In this document: positions 32,066-43,700 of the stretch, piece by piece
Position numbering within the stretch: the stretch's first letter is position 1
How the letters are laid out: each line of letters opens with the position of its first letter
NCBI GenBank assembly: GCA_014058105.1
Contig: JACGCM010002205.1
Span: 4,836,001-4,900,000 of the forward strand
Reading direction: 5' to 3'
DNA: 64,000 nucleotides
Source of the DNA: Kingdonia uniflora
Taxonomy: Eukaryota; Streptophyta; Magnoliopsida; Ranunculales; Circaeasteraceae
Notes under the pieces: generated by a model
Told to the model about the DNA's origin: nothing
Seen by the model: only the letters and a program-made list of their open reading frames with translations
Databases searched by the model: none
Position numbers and translations under genes: made by a program

Positions 32066-33299
32066 CTGGTGACAAAACTCACCAATTTTCTTTTTTCCTG
32101 TTAAATTCTATTTTTTAAGGTGGTACTGTAATTTCATATCATTACAGATACTAAGACCAACCTGAGTACAAATAGTGATGAGATGACCATAAGTATGATC
32201 TTAGTAGAGTATAAAATTGTCATCATGCTGGTCTTTCAACTTTTGACAAACTTTTATGCAAATAAAGGTGGAAGACCATCAATAAATTTGGCTTTCCAAT
32301 GTTTCACATTGGCATCACTCATCTGCATCACCTTATAGATATAAATATCCTTATACCATCTAAAATGGGTTAGAGAAGGACATCTAAGATTCTGTAAAAG
32401 TTATCTATTTCTTTCATGCCTATGGGGTAAGAGTCCCACAAAGTATATAATTATGGTTTAAACAAGAGAGTAAACAACATCCTTATTAGGAATATTACTA
32501 GTTCCTTCAATTTTAACTGCCGTAAGGATATTTTATTTTTGATAAGAAGTGATAACATTATCCCACCAGCCTTTAAGACTTCTTGTGAAATCGTTGACAA
32601 TAAATTTTGCCACGTTGTCATCATCATTAGCAACAACCTTACATATAAAGGCATACATCAACATTTTATGAATAACATCATAAATTTGATATTTAGATAA
32701 TCCATCTATATTCCATTCATAGATGGTTCATCCATTATAAGAATTTTGATTCTGGAAAGAATCTTCTTTAAATAAAAGATCCTAAGGTGTAGGTCTTTTA
32801 TAATAAGTTTTTAATTATGATGGTTCTTATTCTATCTTATAAAGGCTTGCCTCAATGGCTTGGATTTGTTTCTCTGATTCGCTATCAGAGGACTCAAAGG
32901 TGTGTTATGATGTGAAGTTCTTATCCAGAGTGTTGACACTAAGCTTTTTAAGTCGGTCAACCAGGAGGTCAACAAATTTAGAATCCTGAGAATCTAAAAG
33001 CTTAAAGTCATGGACAAGAAGAGTAGGTTTAATATTAGCTTTGTACATGCTAGAGGATGTACTAGCTATATTATTAGAAGAATTTTAACTATTTTTCTTT
33101 GGACTTGGTCTTCTATACGATTTAGCTGATTACCAATCGTTTGAAGACTCAGATTTGTCCAATTATTTTGTTTGATAACTAGATTAACATTAGTTATCTG
33201 GTTGTTAGGATGAATAAAGGCGTTAGCTTCCAAAGCCTTGAAGCCATTACTCTCTTTACTTAAATAGAGATATTCAGGGGGAGGGTGAACATATTGGAC

Positions 33300-33923
33300 T
33301 TATGTACCATATGTTTTTATCATTTTTTTAGTAAAATCTTCTATATTACTGATAAGGTACTGTTGGTGAGGGTACCATCCTTTGAACCATTCACAAAATA
33401 ATATTACCTTTTGGCTTTTCTCAATCTCAAGGTAGTATAATTCATTTATTAAAGCCAATTCTTCCCTACTAAACGTTTGGAAATACCATGTCCTAAACTC
33501 TTCATGACTGGAAGACATGAATTTTCTACTAATAAGCTGGCGAATAAATGAATTAGGGCTTAGGTCCATAAATACTTCAACATAGAAGCTCGCCTTGGAT
33601 GTATGAGAAGTAGGTCTTTTTCTTTCTACTTTTGACCTGGTGCTGGTAGAGGGATCAGTATAGACTCCGTGCAGAATCTGTTGATCAGACATTTGAATTC
33701 TTTTAATGATAGGTTCAGATGTGGAGTTCCTAGGCACATAGGGCCTAGAAGAAGGGCAAGAAACACGGTAAGGAATATTTCCTTCTCTTGCCATCCCTCT
33801 ACAAGACATACTCCTATTAAGGGGGAGTTTGATTGTATTATAAGCAAATATTACTTTAACATCTCTGTCAGGAGTTTGGGTGATTTGACTAACCTGGTTG
33901 TTAAACCTATACCGTGAAACCAC
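33300..33923 (-). pseudogene. Pararetroviral middle region between movement and coat proteins
   Basis: An open frame of 207 codons continues directly from the movement-protein region in a neighbouring frame. It contains a Ser/Pro/Arg-rich linker and an aromatic block (FRTWYFQTFSREELALINEL). Similar Trp/Phe-rich blocks occur in petuvirus-like polyproteins, as I recall; the function is unknown. Confidence 0.5.
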
Positions 33924-33929
33924 TGCCTT

Positions 33930-34735
33930 AGATAATATCTAATCTAATGGGATACTAAGCTCATCCCAATTAATAAGCCTTTTGACAGCAATATTAGTTG
34001 CCAAATAGTTACTGTATATAGCTACAGTTTTACCTGGTTCACTTTTAAGGATAGCTCGAGGGCATAAAGTATTCATAACCTTATAGTGAATCCAGTAAAT
34101 AATTGTTATAACTTCTGCTCCAGGGATAAAATTATATCCCTGTATCTGAATCCTTAGACACACAACATCAAACATAGACTTATCTGTAAAGGACAAGTAT
34201 AAATTAGGGTAAACATCAAAATAAACTGATCCATGACATAGACTAGTTTAAACTATTCCCAATAGAGATGATTTAAACTCTCTACTTCTCTCATCTCTTA
34301 GGTAAGCAAAAATAAAATAATTAATTCCTAAGAGAATTAATGGTTTGAATACAACTCGGATACATCCAATATGTAGATAATTGTATTTTTTAAAATATAT
34401 TTTCGTATCTGCGAGGTTAAGTAATTTCAAGGTATGACATTCACTGTCAAGAGCTATTAATTGTTCTATAATTTTGATATTATCTTGACTTATAAAGTCA
34501 AACATACCCTTTTTATAAATAAATTTGGACTTGATAAATGGTATGGTCCATTGATTCAGTTGCTGAGTTTGTTCAAACCTAACTAATTTTGAGTTTTTTT
34601 ACAGATGATTGGTCTTCATGAGACCTATTAATTTCTTCCATATGTGAAAGATGGATCCCATAGATATATAAGTCATATAAGGATGTCGGTATGGTTATTG
34701 TTGATCTTCTTCCTTGATATATATGCTTAAGCAGT
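33930..34735 (-). pseudogene. Pararetroviral movement protein (30K family), broken
   Basis: The piece 34,505-34,248 reads YLHIGCIRVVFKPLILLGIN then YLRDERSREFKSSLLGIV. It matches the conserved H-I-G..K-P-L and L-R-D-x-R..F..S-L-L-G blocks of caulimovirid movement proteins, which tubulate plasmodesmata. A stop and frame change separate it from 34,196-33,939, which carries the C-terminal core. The N-terminal part (to about 34,735) is further disrupted. Confidence 0.75.
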
Positions 34736-34740
34736 ATAAT

Positions 34741-35899
34741 CTTGTTTAAAGTGTCAGGTACATGTCTGTCAATAATTTACTGGCATAAAATGTCCACTTT
34801 CACGACAACCACGTCATACGCGACTTGGGTGATGTCCCATACCTTCGTCTCCAAATCATACTATATTGTGAAACATGTTTGTCGAAAAAGAAGATGAATA
34901 GTATGCATACTTAGTTCTTACATAAGATTTATCATACCTATGTGACCTAAAATTGTAGCCACACATGGCTCTGACTTATACGTGTCCGTTTGTTGTATTT
35001 CATTATTAATCTAATAATAATCTAAACCCTTTTTATGCTTGGGGGAAAATGGTGTACCTCTATCTTATGAAACTAATTTCAATGTCTAGCTCAAGGTATA
35101 GGAAATTTATTTAGACTGGTACTTTTTACGTGAAAGATATTTTCTTTTCTTAAAAATATACTTGTACAAATATTAGCTTTCTTATAGCAACTATTTTTTT
35201 CATTTTCTTGTTATGTGCTTATGCAAACTATAGTAGCTTTTTACAATAGTATGCTACTCTCTTACTTACTTTGTCGTTTCTTAAATATAATATTCATAAG
35301 CTAGCAAAAAAGAAAAGCCAAAATTCTTAGGTGTGAACATTAAGTAAATAAAGCATCATAACAGGGCATGGCGTTATCATATATTATTTATGAGCTTATA
35401 GGTTTTGTAAGTAATCCAACAAGTAATTTCATTTTTTGCCTTTAAGATCATGAAGTTGATCCATAAATGTTGAATATATTTTCTTTTCAAGGCATCTCCG
35501 GCATCCCCTCCCCTTATCTACCCGTTAAGTCTTAAAGATTTGGTTACATTTCTCTTTCTTTTTCTCGTTTGTTTGCTTTTTGATCCGGGTCTTATTTTCT
35601 TGTAATATTTAACTATTTGGTCTACCAGACCATGGAGTCCTATTAATTTTTGCTATATCATGCATGTTTATTTGTGTTTCTTTATCTGTTTTTCTGGAGG
35701 AAATTCTAAAGGGATGACATTAACATGAAAATAGGTTCCAAACTGCCATTTTATAAAAATAAACATAGACAACTCTAGTACCCTAACAGTTGGAAAATTG
35801 CAAGTCCTCCATCAGGAAGATTAGGGGTTTAACGGCTTATTGCATACGCTAAATGCCACGGCACATCCTGTGAAAATTACTTAGTACAGATAATTTCAA
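34741..35899. other. Gene-free AT-rich stretch
   Basis: No recognisable coding sequence or repeat structure beyond poly-T tracts and short simple repeats. It separates the pararetrovirus from a gypsy-like fragment. Confidence 0.4.
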
Positions 35900-36600
35900 T
35901 TATAGTTTTTTTTCTTTTTATTTTAGTCGAGGATGAGCAAAATAATAAGTTTGGAGTGTGATAAGTCCAAAACCTTACCATTCTAGACACAAAAAACTAG
36001 TCATTTTAGCTGTATCAAACTGCTAATATGTGTAAATAAGACTTATGTTCTCTATTTTCAAGATTTTAGGCCTTCATATGAGAACTTGGTACAAAATGAG
36101 CATAAAAACCCTTAAAAGGCATTTTACATGCATGTATTAGTTCCATATGTAATTTGAGGAGGCAAAGCTTTGCTAAAGCACAATAAATTTTACCTGAAGC
36201 TATACAAGGAGTCAAAAACCAGTTCCAGCAGTTCAGATATTTCATATTCTCTAAGGAATGATCACATAGATTTTACACGTTCTAGAATAAAAAGGCCATA
36301 TGTCACATTTGAAGTGTCCAAGGCCATAGGAAAAGACCAGCTAAAATTGGGACCCAATGGCCATCACCGACCCATGATGTCGGTCTAGTGAGCTTATCAA
36401 ACCCATATTCGCTAGTCCACTAGGTGGCATGGCCCCCAGGTTTTGACAAAATATCTTTTATGCCTGTGTGACGTGAAATGTAAGGTAAATATAAAGACAA
36501 TGTTATGTTTAGTCCCACATTGCTTATGCAATATAGGTATCAGACTCTTATTACTATAAAACTACCTCCCCTTCATTTTAATTGAATAATCTCTAAAATG
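35900..36600 (+). repeat. Possible Ty3/gypsy 3' untranslated/LTR fragment
   Basis: The stretch near 35,930-35,975 (gaggatgagcaaaataataa then agtttggagtgtgataagtc) resembles the 'G-D-E-Q...SLE/GV' segment and following UTR that commonly precede the 3' LTR of plant gypsy elements. A 72-codon ORF (36,170-36,388) has no recognisable domain. No LTR pair was found. Low confidence. Confidence 0.3.
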
Positions 36601-39272
36601 AAAAAATCGATAAAGAACTCTTATATTATGAGTTTTACTTTAGTAGTAGTAGTAGTAGTAGAATGGCTTAGGTTATGATCTCAGAGATGATGGATAATTA
36701 GCTCCCTAGCCATGACTAGGGAGAAGCTAGCCTACCTGATTAGCACTAGCTTGTCTAGTTGTTGGGTAGCCTTCAGATTTCCCTCTTATAGGTTTGATGA
36801 ATTAAGGGGCCAGTAGGGTTAGTTCTTTAGAAGATACTAACCCTTATTCATATCTTCCTTCTTAATACCAAAGATGTAGAGGTGTGTTGTTCTCAAATTG
36901 AGTATACCTAGAGGCCTTGTCGGATCTCCGCCTAGACATCTATGAGGGGAATATGAGAGATGGTACTCTAGAAATGGTCACTCGGTTCCTAGATACCTTC
37001 CAAGACCAAGGGGCAGAGGTGTAAATCTCTCAAAGAGAGTACACAATGGAATCCATATAGGTTAGGCAGAAGGATTCTAGCTTCAATTGGTAAGACCTTT
37101 GTCTATACCCATAATAGCTAAGCAAAATGTCCTAAGTCCTAATCAACTTAGGAGGGTGTCGAGTTCTTGTATCTTTAAGAATGACTACTAAGGGATATGA
37201 CACATGCCTTGAAAGGAGGGTCCCAAATCAAGACAATCGTGAGTTACCTAGAGAAAGGTACTCATAAAGAGACATGCAAGGGAACCGAACAGGTAGAATA
37301 AAAACAAAATACTAGATCAAGTAGGAGAAGCAATTCCCGAAGTCATAACAACTACTCTACTATACTACAACCCATATCAATCTTTTAAAAACATCTCCAA
37401 CAAATATATAAACCCTCCTTCTCAGCCGAAGAACCAATACCGATCCTGGTGTGTTTGGCCCCGGTAACCAAGATATTGATGCCATAAATTCCAGCTCATC
37501 AAAGTGGTTGAAGTTTGTGGAAATTAAACACTTCTTAGCGGTGATCACTCACAATGATGTTGGGATGTACAGTGAAAATATATAGTTTAGATCTGTTTAC
37601 GGCTCATCACCCTGATGCAAAAGCTGTAGGGCTTCCTAGGACTTACCTGGACCTCAATGAAGAAGATTACGGTATATCCTCTTCAGGGTACATGTTACGA
37701 TTGTGATCTTCTCATTCTTTGCAATATGGATTTTGACAAACAGATATGCGTTCAGGTTATCACCTCTGATTTTCTCGGGTATAAACTCACTTTAGGTGAG
37801 GTCAGTGACAAGGTTTGGGACAAGAGAAAATGGATAAAGTTCATATGTAGATCCATCGCTAGCAGTCGAGTTAAGCTATTTGCAAAAACCATGCCCGTAT
37901 ACGGATTACATGGTTTGCAAATCCAAGGTTCTCAACTATTTTATATGCACATGTATTGGATGTGGTCGTTGGGGACTTTGGTATCACTTCAAGTTCATTG
38001 ATACGCTCATTATAAATGAGACTGACATCTCTGCTGTCCATAATAACATTTTCTATAGTTGGTTTGGGGGCAACCACATATGTTCTTAGTTGCTAATTTC
38101 AGTTGCTATGTGTACATAATGTTGTTACACAAATTAATTAAACCCGGTATATTTTCGTTTATACATAATCCAAATTGTAAGTCTATATTTTTGTCGTTTA
38201 TTTTTCTTTTATCGAACTATGAGCCTGATTATGCGTTGATGGTTTTTCGAACATACTTATTGGTTTTTGGCTTATATTATATATTATTACTATTTATCTT
38301 TGCATTATAGATCCATCAACATATTGATTATTTATTGAGAAATCTATATAAGCGAGTGTCTGTCTGGTTGAGAGTAATACAACTAATTCCATATTTAGAT
38401 ATAAATGTTATTTATCTAAATTGACATTAGATGCTTGACCTAATCTCACATGCTAGCAAATCACTACTATAGATATGACCACTATGAAACGATTTTTTTT
38501 TCTTCTTCATTAGGTTCACGTAGTACATCAGATTGAAAAAGTCTTACTCAACGTTGGCATCTAGGCTAGGTCGACTCTGACTATCATTTTCACGAACGGG
38601 CGTTATCCTTGTTTTCAATTCGTGAAGGGCCCCTAATGTAACTACTATCTCTAGTACATCCAATATAGTGCAAGGTTATTGAACAACCACAATATTACTT
38701 CCTTTGGGTACAATCTATTATCAATCGATAATGCACACTATTTTAGTAAGTTTGACCGCTACTTACTTAGTTTTAAGGAAATCCACTCAAACGATTATCA
38801 CCTAGAAACAATGACTATCAATTCTAACGAATTATTATACATTATGGCAAAAACAACAATGCAAATACTTTTGAACACGTGTATAAATCTTAACTATTAA
38901 TCTTTACAATTATATGAGGGTAATTTAATGGACCTCAAGGGTAAAAATAGTAGTGCAAATATCTTTAAACACATGCACAAAATCTTAAAAATAGATCTTT
39001 ACAACTGCACATTATTATTATTTGTTAGACAAACAGATTTTATATAGGAATCCGTCACCCTAAGTTTCTAACTCCATGAGGTTTAGAACCCATTACTCTT
39101 CTCTTGGTGGAGGATTACAAGTTTCTAACTTCACATATATTTGTAAGCAGCTCGATTAGCCATGTCAGCGGCACCCTTGGCTAAGGCGAACTTCCTAAGT
39201 AAAATACTTTTCCAAAGAGTAGTGAAGTAATATTAATTTTCCCCAAAATTTGGTTTTAGTAAAACATTTTTA
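36601..39272. other. Unassigned repeat-like region with decayed ORFs
   Basis: Includes an (AGT) microsatellite (36,641-36,660) and a region (36,660-37,330) full of short repeats such as cctag and gagag. An ORF of 114 codons lies at 37,657-38,001 (+) whose middle (EVSDKVWDKRKWIKFICRSI) looks protein-like but is unassigned. The rest (38,100-39,272) is AT-rich without structure that I can name. It lies upstream of the MITE and the BEACH gene promoter. Confidence 0.35.
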
Positions 39273-39280
39273 TTTTCCTC

Positions 39281-40224
39281 TAAGCATCTCCAGTAGTTGG
39301 GTGTGAGTTGGGTTGTCTGGCCCTCCTTGTCAGACTAAAAAAACCCAACCTACACTCAAGTCTTCAAACAGTTGGGTTTGGGCTATGCTGACGTGTTATT
39401 TTCTTAATAAAATGGCAGACTTCTAAAGTCTGCCCCAACTCCTCCATCCCCTAAGATCATATATGTTCTTCTCTATCTCTCTTCTTCAAACCCATTTTCT
39501 TTCTCTAGAAATACCCAAAGGTAGCTTTCTTCCTCTAGCTTGGAACAAAACTCTTTGAATCCCAATTGATTCCCTATAGTAAACCCTTTGAATCCCAACC
39601 AATTACCTTCCAAAATCAGAAATCAAACCTGATTAACTTTGTGAAGCCCTAATTGTAATAGAAGAGAAGAATAACATTAATTAGTAATGAGCATCAATCA
39701 AGATTACCACAACCACCAAAAAAGAGAACCAAGCTTGAGCTTTAATGGTTTAATGGGTATCTCTCAACCGAATTATCAAAGTGAAACATGATAAAACTTG
39801 AGCTTTAATGATTTTAAAACCTAAACTAATATTTTTTGATGAGATGAAGTTTATAAGGGGTTGTTGTGGGATTGAAGAGATGCTTTGGAAAACCCACGGA
39901 AAGATTGAAGATTGAAGAAGAGATTGTGAAAAGAAGAAAATAAGAAATCTTTTGGGTTTGTACTTACTTTATAGAGAGAGAAAGCTTTTGAGATAAAAGA
40001 ATGGATATTGGTCATTTTATTGCGGCGTATTAAAATAGTCCGTGCGGTAGGTGTTTTAAACTCTGCCAAACCTGTTTTTTTGAGTGTGAGCTTCCCACAC
40101 CGGGTTGAGATCGACGCAAGCAACCCACACTTATTTTTTTTCCTCTCCTCAAAGTGAAATAGTGGGGGCTGACGCCAAAACCCAACCTACACTCAATTTT
40201 ACTACTGCTGGAGATGCTCTTAAG
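39281..40224. mobile_element. hAT-like MITE, 944 bp, just upstream of the BEACH gene
   Basis: The left end reads TAAGCATCTCCAGTAGTTGG; the right end, reverse-complemented, reads CTTAAGAGCATCTCCAGCAG. Both continue into TGAGTGTAGGTTGGGTT-like sequence, giving terminal inverted repeats with an indel. Flanks are ttttcctc (39,273-39,280) and ctttcctc (40,225-40,232), 7 of 8 identical, fitting the 8-bp target duplication of hAT elements. There is no transposase. Its right end abuts the likely 5' UTR of the BEACH gene, so it occupies the proximal promoter. Confidence 0.7.
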
Positions 40225-40346
40225 CTTTCCTCTCCTCATCATCATCGTCTTTCGCTAATTTCATTCTCACAGTTTTACTCCATTAGAGCTCCACCCAACA
40301 AAACAATACTCTGAGTTTGTTCACAAAGAATCTTCGATCGGATCAG
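40225..40346 (+). other. Probable 5' UTR exon of the BEACH gene
   Basis: A CT-rich leader-like stretch ends in gatcag followed by a GTAATT donor at 40,347; the next exon starts at 40,713 (tgtag acceptor) six bases before the start codon. The transcription start is not determinable; it may lie within or next to the MITE. Confidence 0.5.
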
Positions 40347-40410
40347 GTAATTTTCCCAATCACCTTTCGGATTACGTCCTTAATACTCAACAAGAACTCC
40401 TAGATCCACC

Positions 40411-40432
40411 ATATATATATATATATATATAT
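40411..40432. repeat. (AT)n microsatellite in the first intron
   Basis: An uninterrupted run of about 11 AT units in the 5' UTR intron. Confidence 0.9.
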
Positions 40433-40718
40433 AATTTTAGTTATTGAATCCTTCAAAGACCTAATTTGATTACTCAAATGTCATGAATTCGAATTCGATT
40501 CTCCTGAACATGAATTCGAATTCCTCGACATATTTTAGTTTTGATTCTTAATCGACAGAGTCAACCAAGATGAGAAATAGTGAATTTGGTAGAGTTTAGA
40601 GCTTCTTTGAGTGATTTTTCTTACGCTAATGTCGTCCATATCACGGATTGCAGGATACTTGGGGCAAGTTATCATGATTCACAATAGTCTTTATGTTTCG
40701 TAAAACTTGTAGGGAAAG

Positions 40719-43700
40719 ATGAATATCGTTAAGGGGGTTGCGGACCTTCTTCGAAGAGCATCTACTGAACCATCAGCTGAATCTAGTGCTTGGGTACCAG
40801 CGGAGAGATTCTCTTCTCCCTCTCCGAGAATCTGCTTCAGGTACTTGGGTTATGCTTAGTGCTTTGTTTATTATGTTTATATATGTAAATGGTTGGAGAT
40901 AATTGTCTTACACGCTTTATTACCAATGTAATGTCTTTTAAGATGTATGTGCGCAATTTCAAAGTTGAATCGAGTAATGGGTTTGCTCAGTTGGTATTAT
41001 AAATGGGTAAGAGTAGATTCAGCCCTGGGAGTTAAAATAGGTTAGGATTATTTAAAAGGTACAGGGTTTTAGAATGGTTTTATAGACGTTGAATAGGAGG
41101 TGAGGGTCGGGTTTTTATTGGAAGAGGTCACATTGTAAGGATTTAGTAGGACATGTGGTGTGCTGATTCACCTCCTTATGGAGGACATCTGAGAGTTGTA
41201 TGATATTGCTATCTGTTAGTCATGACAAATTCAAGATTTCATTACATGACACAATAAAAGGATAGACTGGACTTAAAATCTTAGGTGGCTTCGTGGCACT
41301 GTATGAATGTATGAATGAGGAGATGATTTTCACTGCTGATCTTATTGAAAGATTGAGGAACATACTACCATCTTTCTGCGTCCTAAATGTTAATAGAGGC
41401 AACATAAACTAACAACAAAAAATCATTATATTCTTCATTTGGATGGCTACTCTGGGCTAAAATCTTAGTCTTGGTGAGAAAAGCGGGATCAAACAACTCG
41501 GGTATGCGCTGTTGACTGGTTTCCTTGCCTTGGGGTTAGGGGCCAACTTGGCAAAGAGAAAATTGCTAGGATTGGAAATGTGTGTGAATTAGGGTTCCTA
41601 GCTAGAATATCTTAGGGACACGACATTGATACCTTACCTATGACCTATCTCAGACAATCCAGGGCACTGTTGAGATGTGTGACCACGTCAAAAAATCATT
41701 ATTTTCTTCATAGAGTCTTACGATGGCCTTCTTTATTATGGATTGTACTATGGATTGTCTGACTTGAAGCTTCAGTTGAAGTGTACTCATCTATCTGCAG
41801 TGTTTGCAGTCTTACGTGATAGAGTTCTAGAGTTTTATAATTGAGATTAATTGGAACTTTCATTCCTCCAAAGATCTGTTTGAGAAGTATAGAGTATCGT
41901 CACTAATTGCAAAGCTATCCTCAATCTCTATTAGGGGAAGGGAGGATGGGTGGAAGAAGTGGAGGCACGGGAGCATTTTCTAAACCTATTTGGTTTTGCT
42001 TGGATACTTGAACAAGGCTTCATTATTTCTGTAAAGACATGGCAGTATAAAGATTAAAAACATTGGAAAAGAAAACTTATGCTACTGGATTGCTTCTTCG
42101 GAAGGAAAGCAATTTGATAGAAGAGGAGTCGTTATAGTCCCAAGAAGTTCTTTTTGTCTCAGACAAACTGACAAACTCATGGTTGGATTCGATCAAATAG
42201 ATGCTTGTACATAACAATAGAAAGTTTGAGCAACTTACGCTTTACACCTTGCAAAATTGTCAGATCTTAACTGTAGAGGGAAAATATAGAATCATATCCT
42301 AAATTGTGATTTAAATAGATTTTGTAAGCATATGAAAAGCTATATTAGAAATAGCAAGGAGTTATCATCTGTGGTTTTGATTTATAGCATTTCTCTGTTT
42401 AACTTCAGAAAAATATCCAAAGAACTCATTGTTCATCATTTTAAACAAAACTAGAAGCCTAGATCAACCATCTACAACCAAATAATTGGGAAAACATCAC
42501 CCAAAATTGATGCTAACAATAGTCGCATTGAAGGAAAGCTTTACCTTCTCCGTTTCTAAATCTACAACAACCATATTTAAATAAAAATGGGGTTAGTACT
42601 AAGAAGACCCAAATTGTAGATTTGGAAAAGAATAAACTTTACGTTTTTGAAATGTGGAGGCGGTTGGCCAAATGTCGGCTGAAAATTGGATTGTAGGATT
42701 CAATCTGTATCGTAAGCTTGATGCAAGTCGGCGGGAGTTAAATTATGAATGATCAAATTCGGTTAAAAAGGGGATTTTACTCTGAGATTCGAATCGTTGT
42801 AGGTGGGATTCGATCGTAATAAATTGTAAGATTTCGACTGTGCTCCCCTTGTATAAGAGGGAAATTGTGGCCAATCTTTTCACTATAATGCTCCAACGAG
42901 CACTGAGGATTCATTCTCGGAAGAACAGGTATAAATCATGATCCAGATATCTGCGAAGCCATACTAGGGTTCCTTCTCGGAGTTGAGGCCAGGGGGCTAT
43001 TTATTGACTGCCTACTCCTATCACTAGGTTCGGGTTCCTTAAGGTGATTTTTAGACCGGTTGTTGTGAATCATTACTTAGCAGTGCTCCTGGATCAATAG
43101 CCCGCTAGTTCAAATACATTATTATCTTTTTCTTTGCATAGCGGTAGATTTTGTTATCAGAAAAGGGCGTAATTTTCTCGCAAATTCGCATATCAACGTG
43201 GACCAAAAAGTCTTTTGTTGTACTGAGAAAGGTACCCCAAAAAATATCTTCACCTGGATTCTTCACAGCACACCTAATATTCCATTGGAAAGGATACGTA
43301 AGTAGTGCCCCTGAAAAGCGTGTTTAATAGCTTAATTGTCTTAAAAAATTTCTTCCTGGGTTTTAATAGAAATATAGTTACACGGATTTCATGAGCCTAA
43401 AGAAGTGGAACAGGGTGTTGTGGAACTGGTTAGTTTGGGAAACCGCATATTGACATGCAAGGGATTAGCTGTGGTCCCTAAAGCGGGGGGGTGCGCTATT
43501 ATTGACTTTCTAGTTGTAATCCTAATAGAGTACTCTAACTCTACTTGCCAATCCTAAATGATTTTAGGACATATAATTTGTTATCAAACAAATGAATCAA
43601 ATTTATATCCAAATAGGAATAAAATCCAATGAATAATAATAACTAATTTAGATTCCCCATTGACCTTAGTCTTATCCGAGAGAGGGAGAGACCCAAATGA

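Larger units (their letters stand above)
27421..34740 (-). mobile_element. Endogenous pararetrovirus (Caulimoviridae), decayed
   Basis: On the minus strand the order is movement protein, unassigned middle protein, CCHC zinc knuckle, aspartic protease, reverse transcriptase, RNase H and a C-terminal region, then a promoter-like intergenic region. This order, with the movement protein and no integrase, is that of caulimovirids rather than of LTR retrotransposons. Frameshifts and stops interrupt every region, so it is a fossil. A movement-protein-first layout is reported for petuviruses and several endogenous genera; the genus is not decided here. The total length of about 7.3 kb fits roughly one genome unit. 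No flanking repeat was found. Confidence 0.8.

Noticed and set aside
27421..34740. Ty3/gypsy retrotransposon as explanation for the RT region
   Set aside because: There is a movement-protein block and no integrase or LTR pair, which fits a caulimovirid better.
37070..37110. Possible SINE A-box (tagcttcaattggtaagacc)
   Set aside because: A matching B-box at the right distance and a tail were not found.
40970..41040. tRNA/SINE-like A-box (tttgctcagttggta)
   Set aside because: No convincing B-box or cloverleaf follows; insufficient for a tRNA or SINE call.
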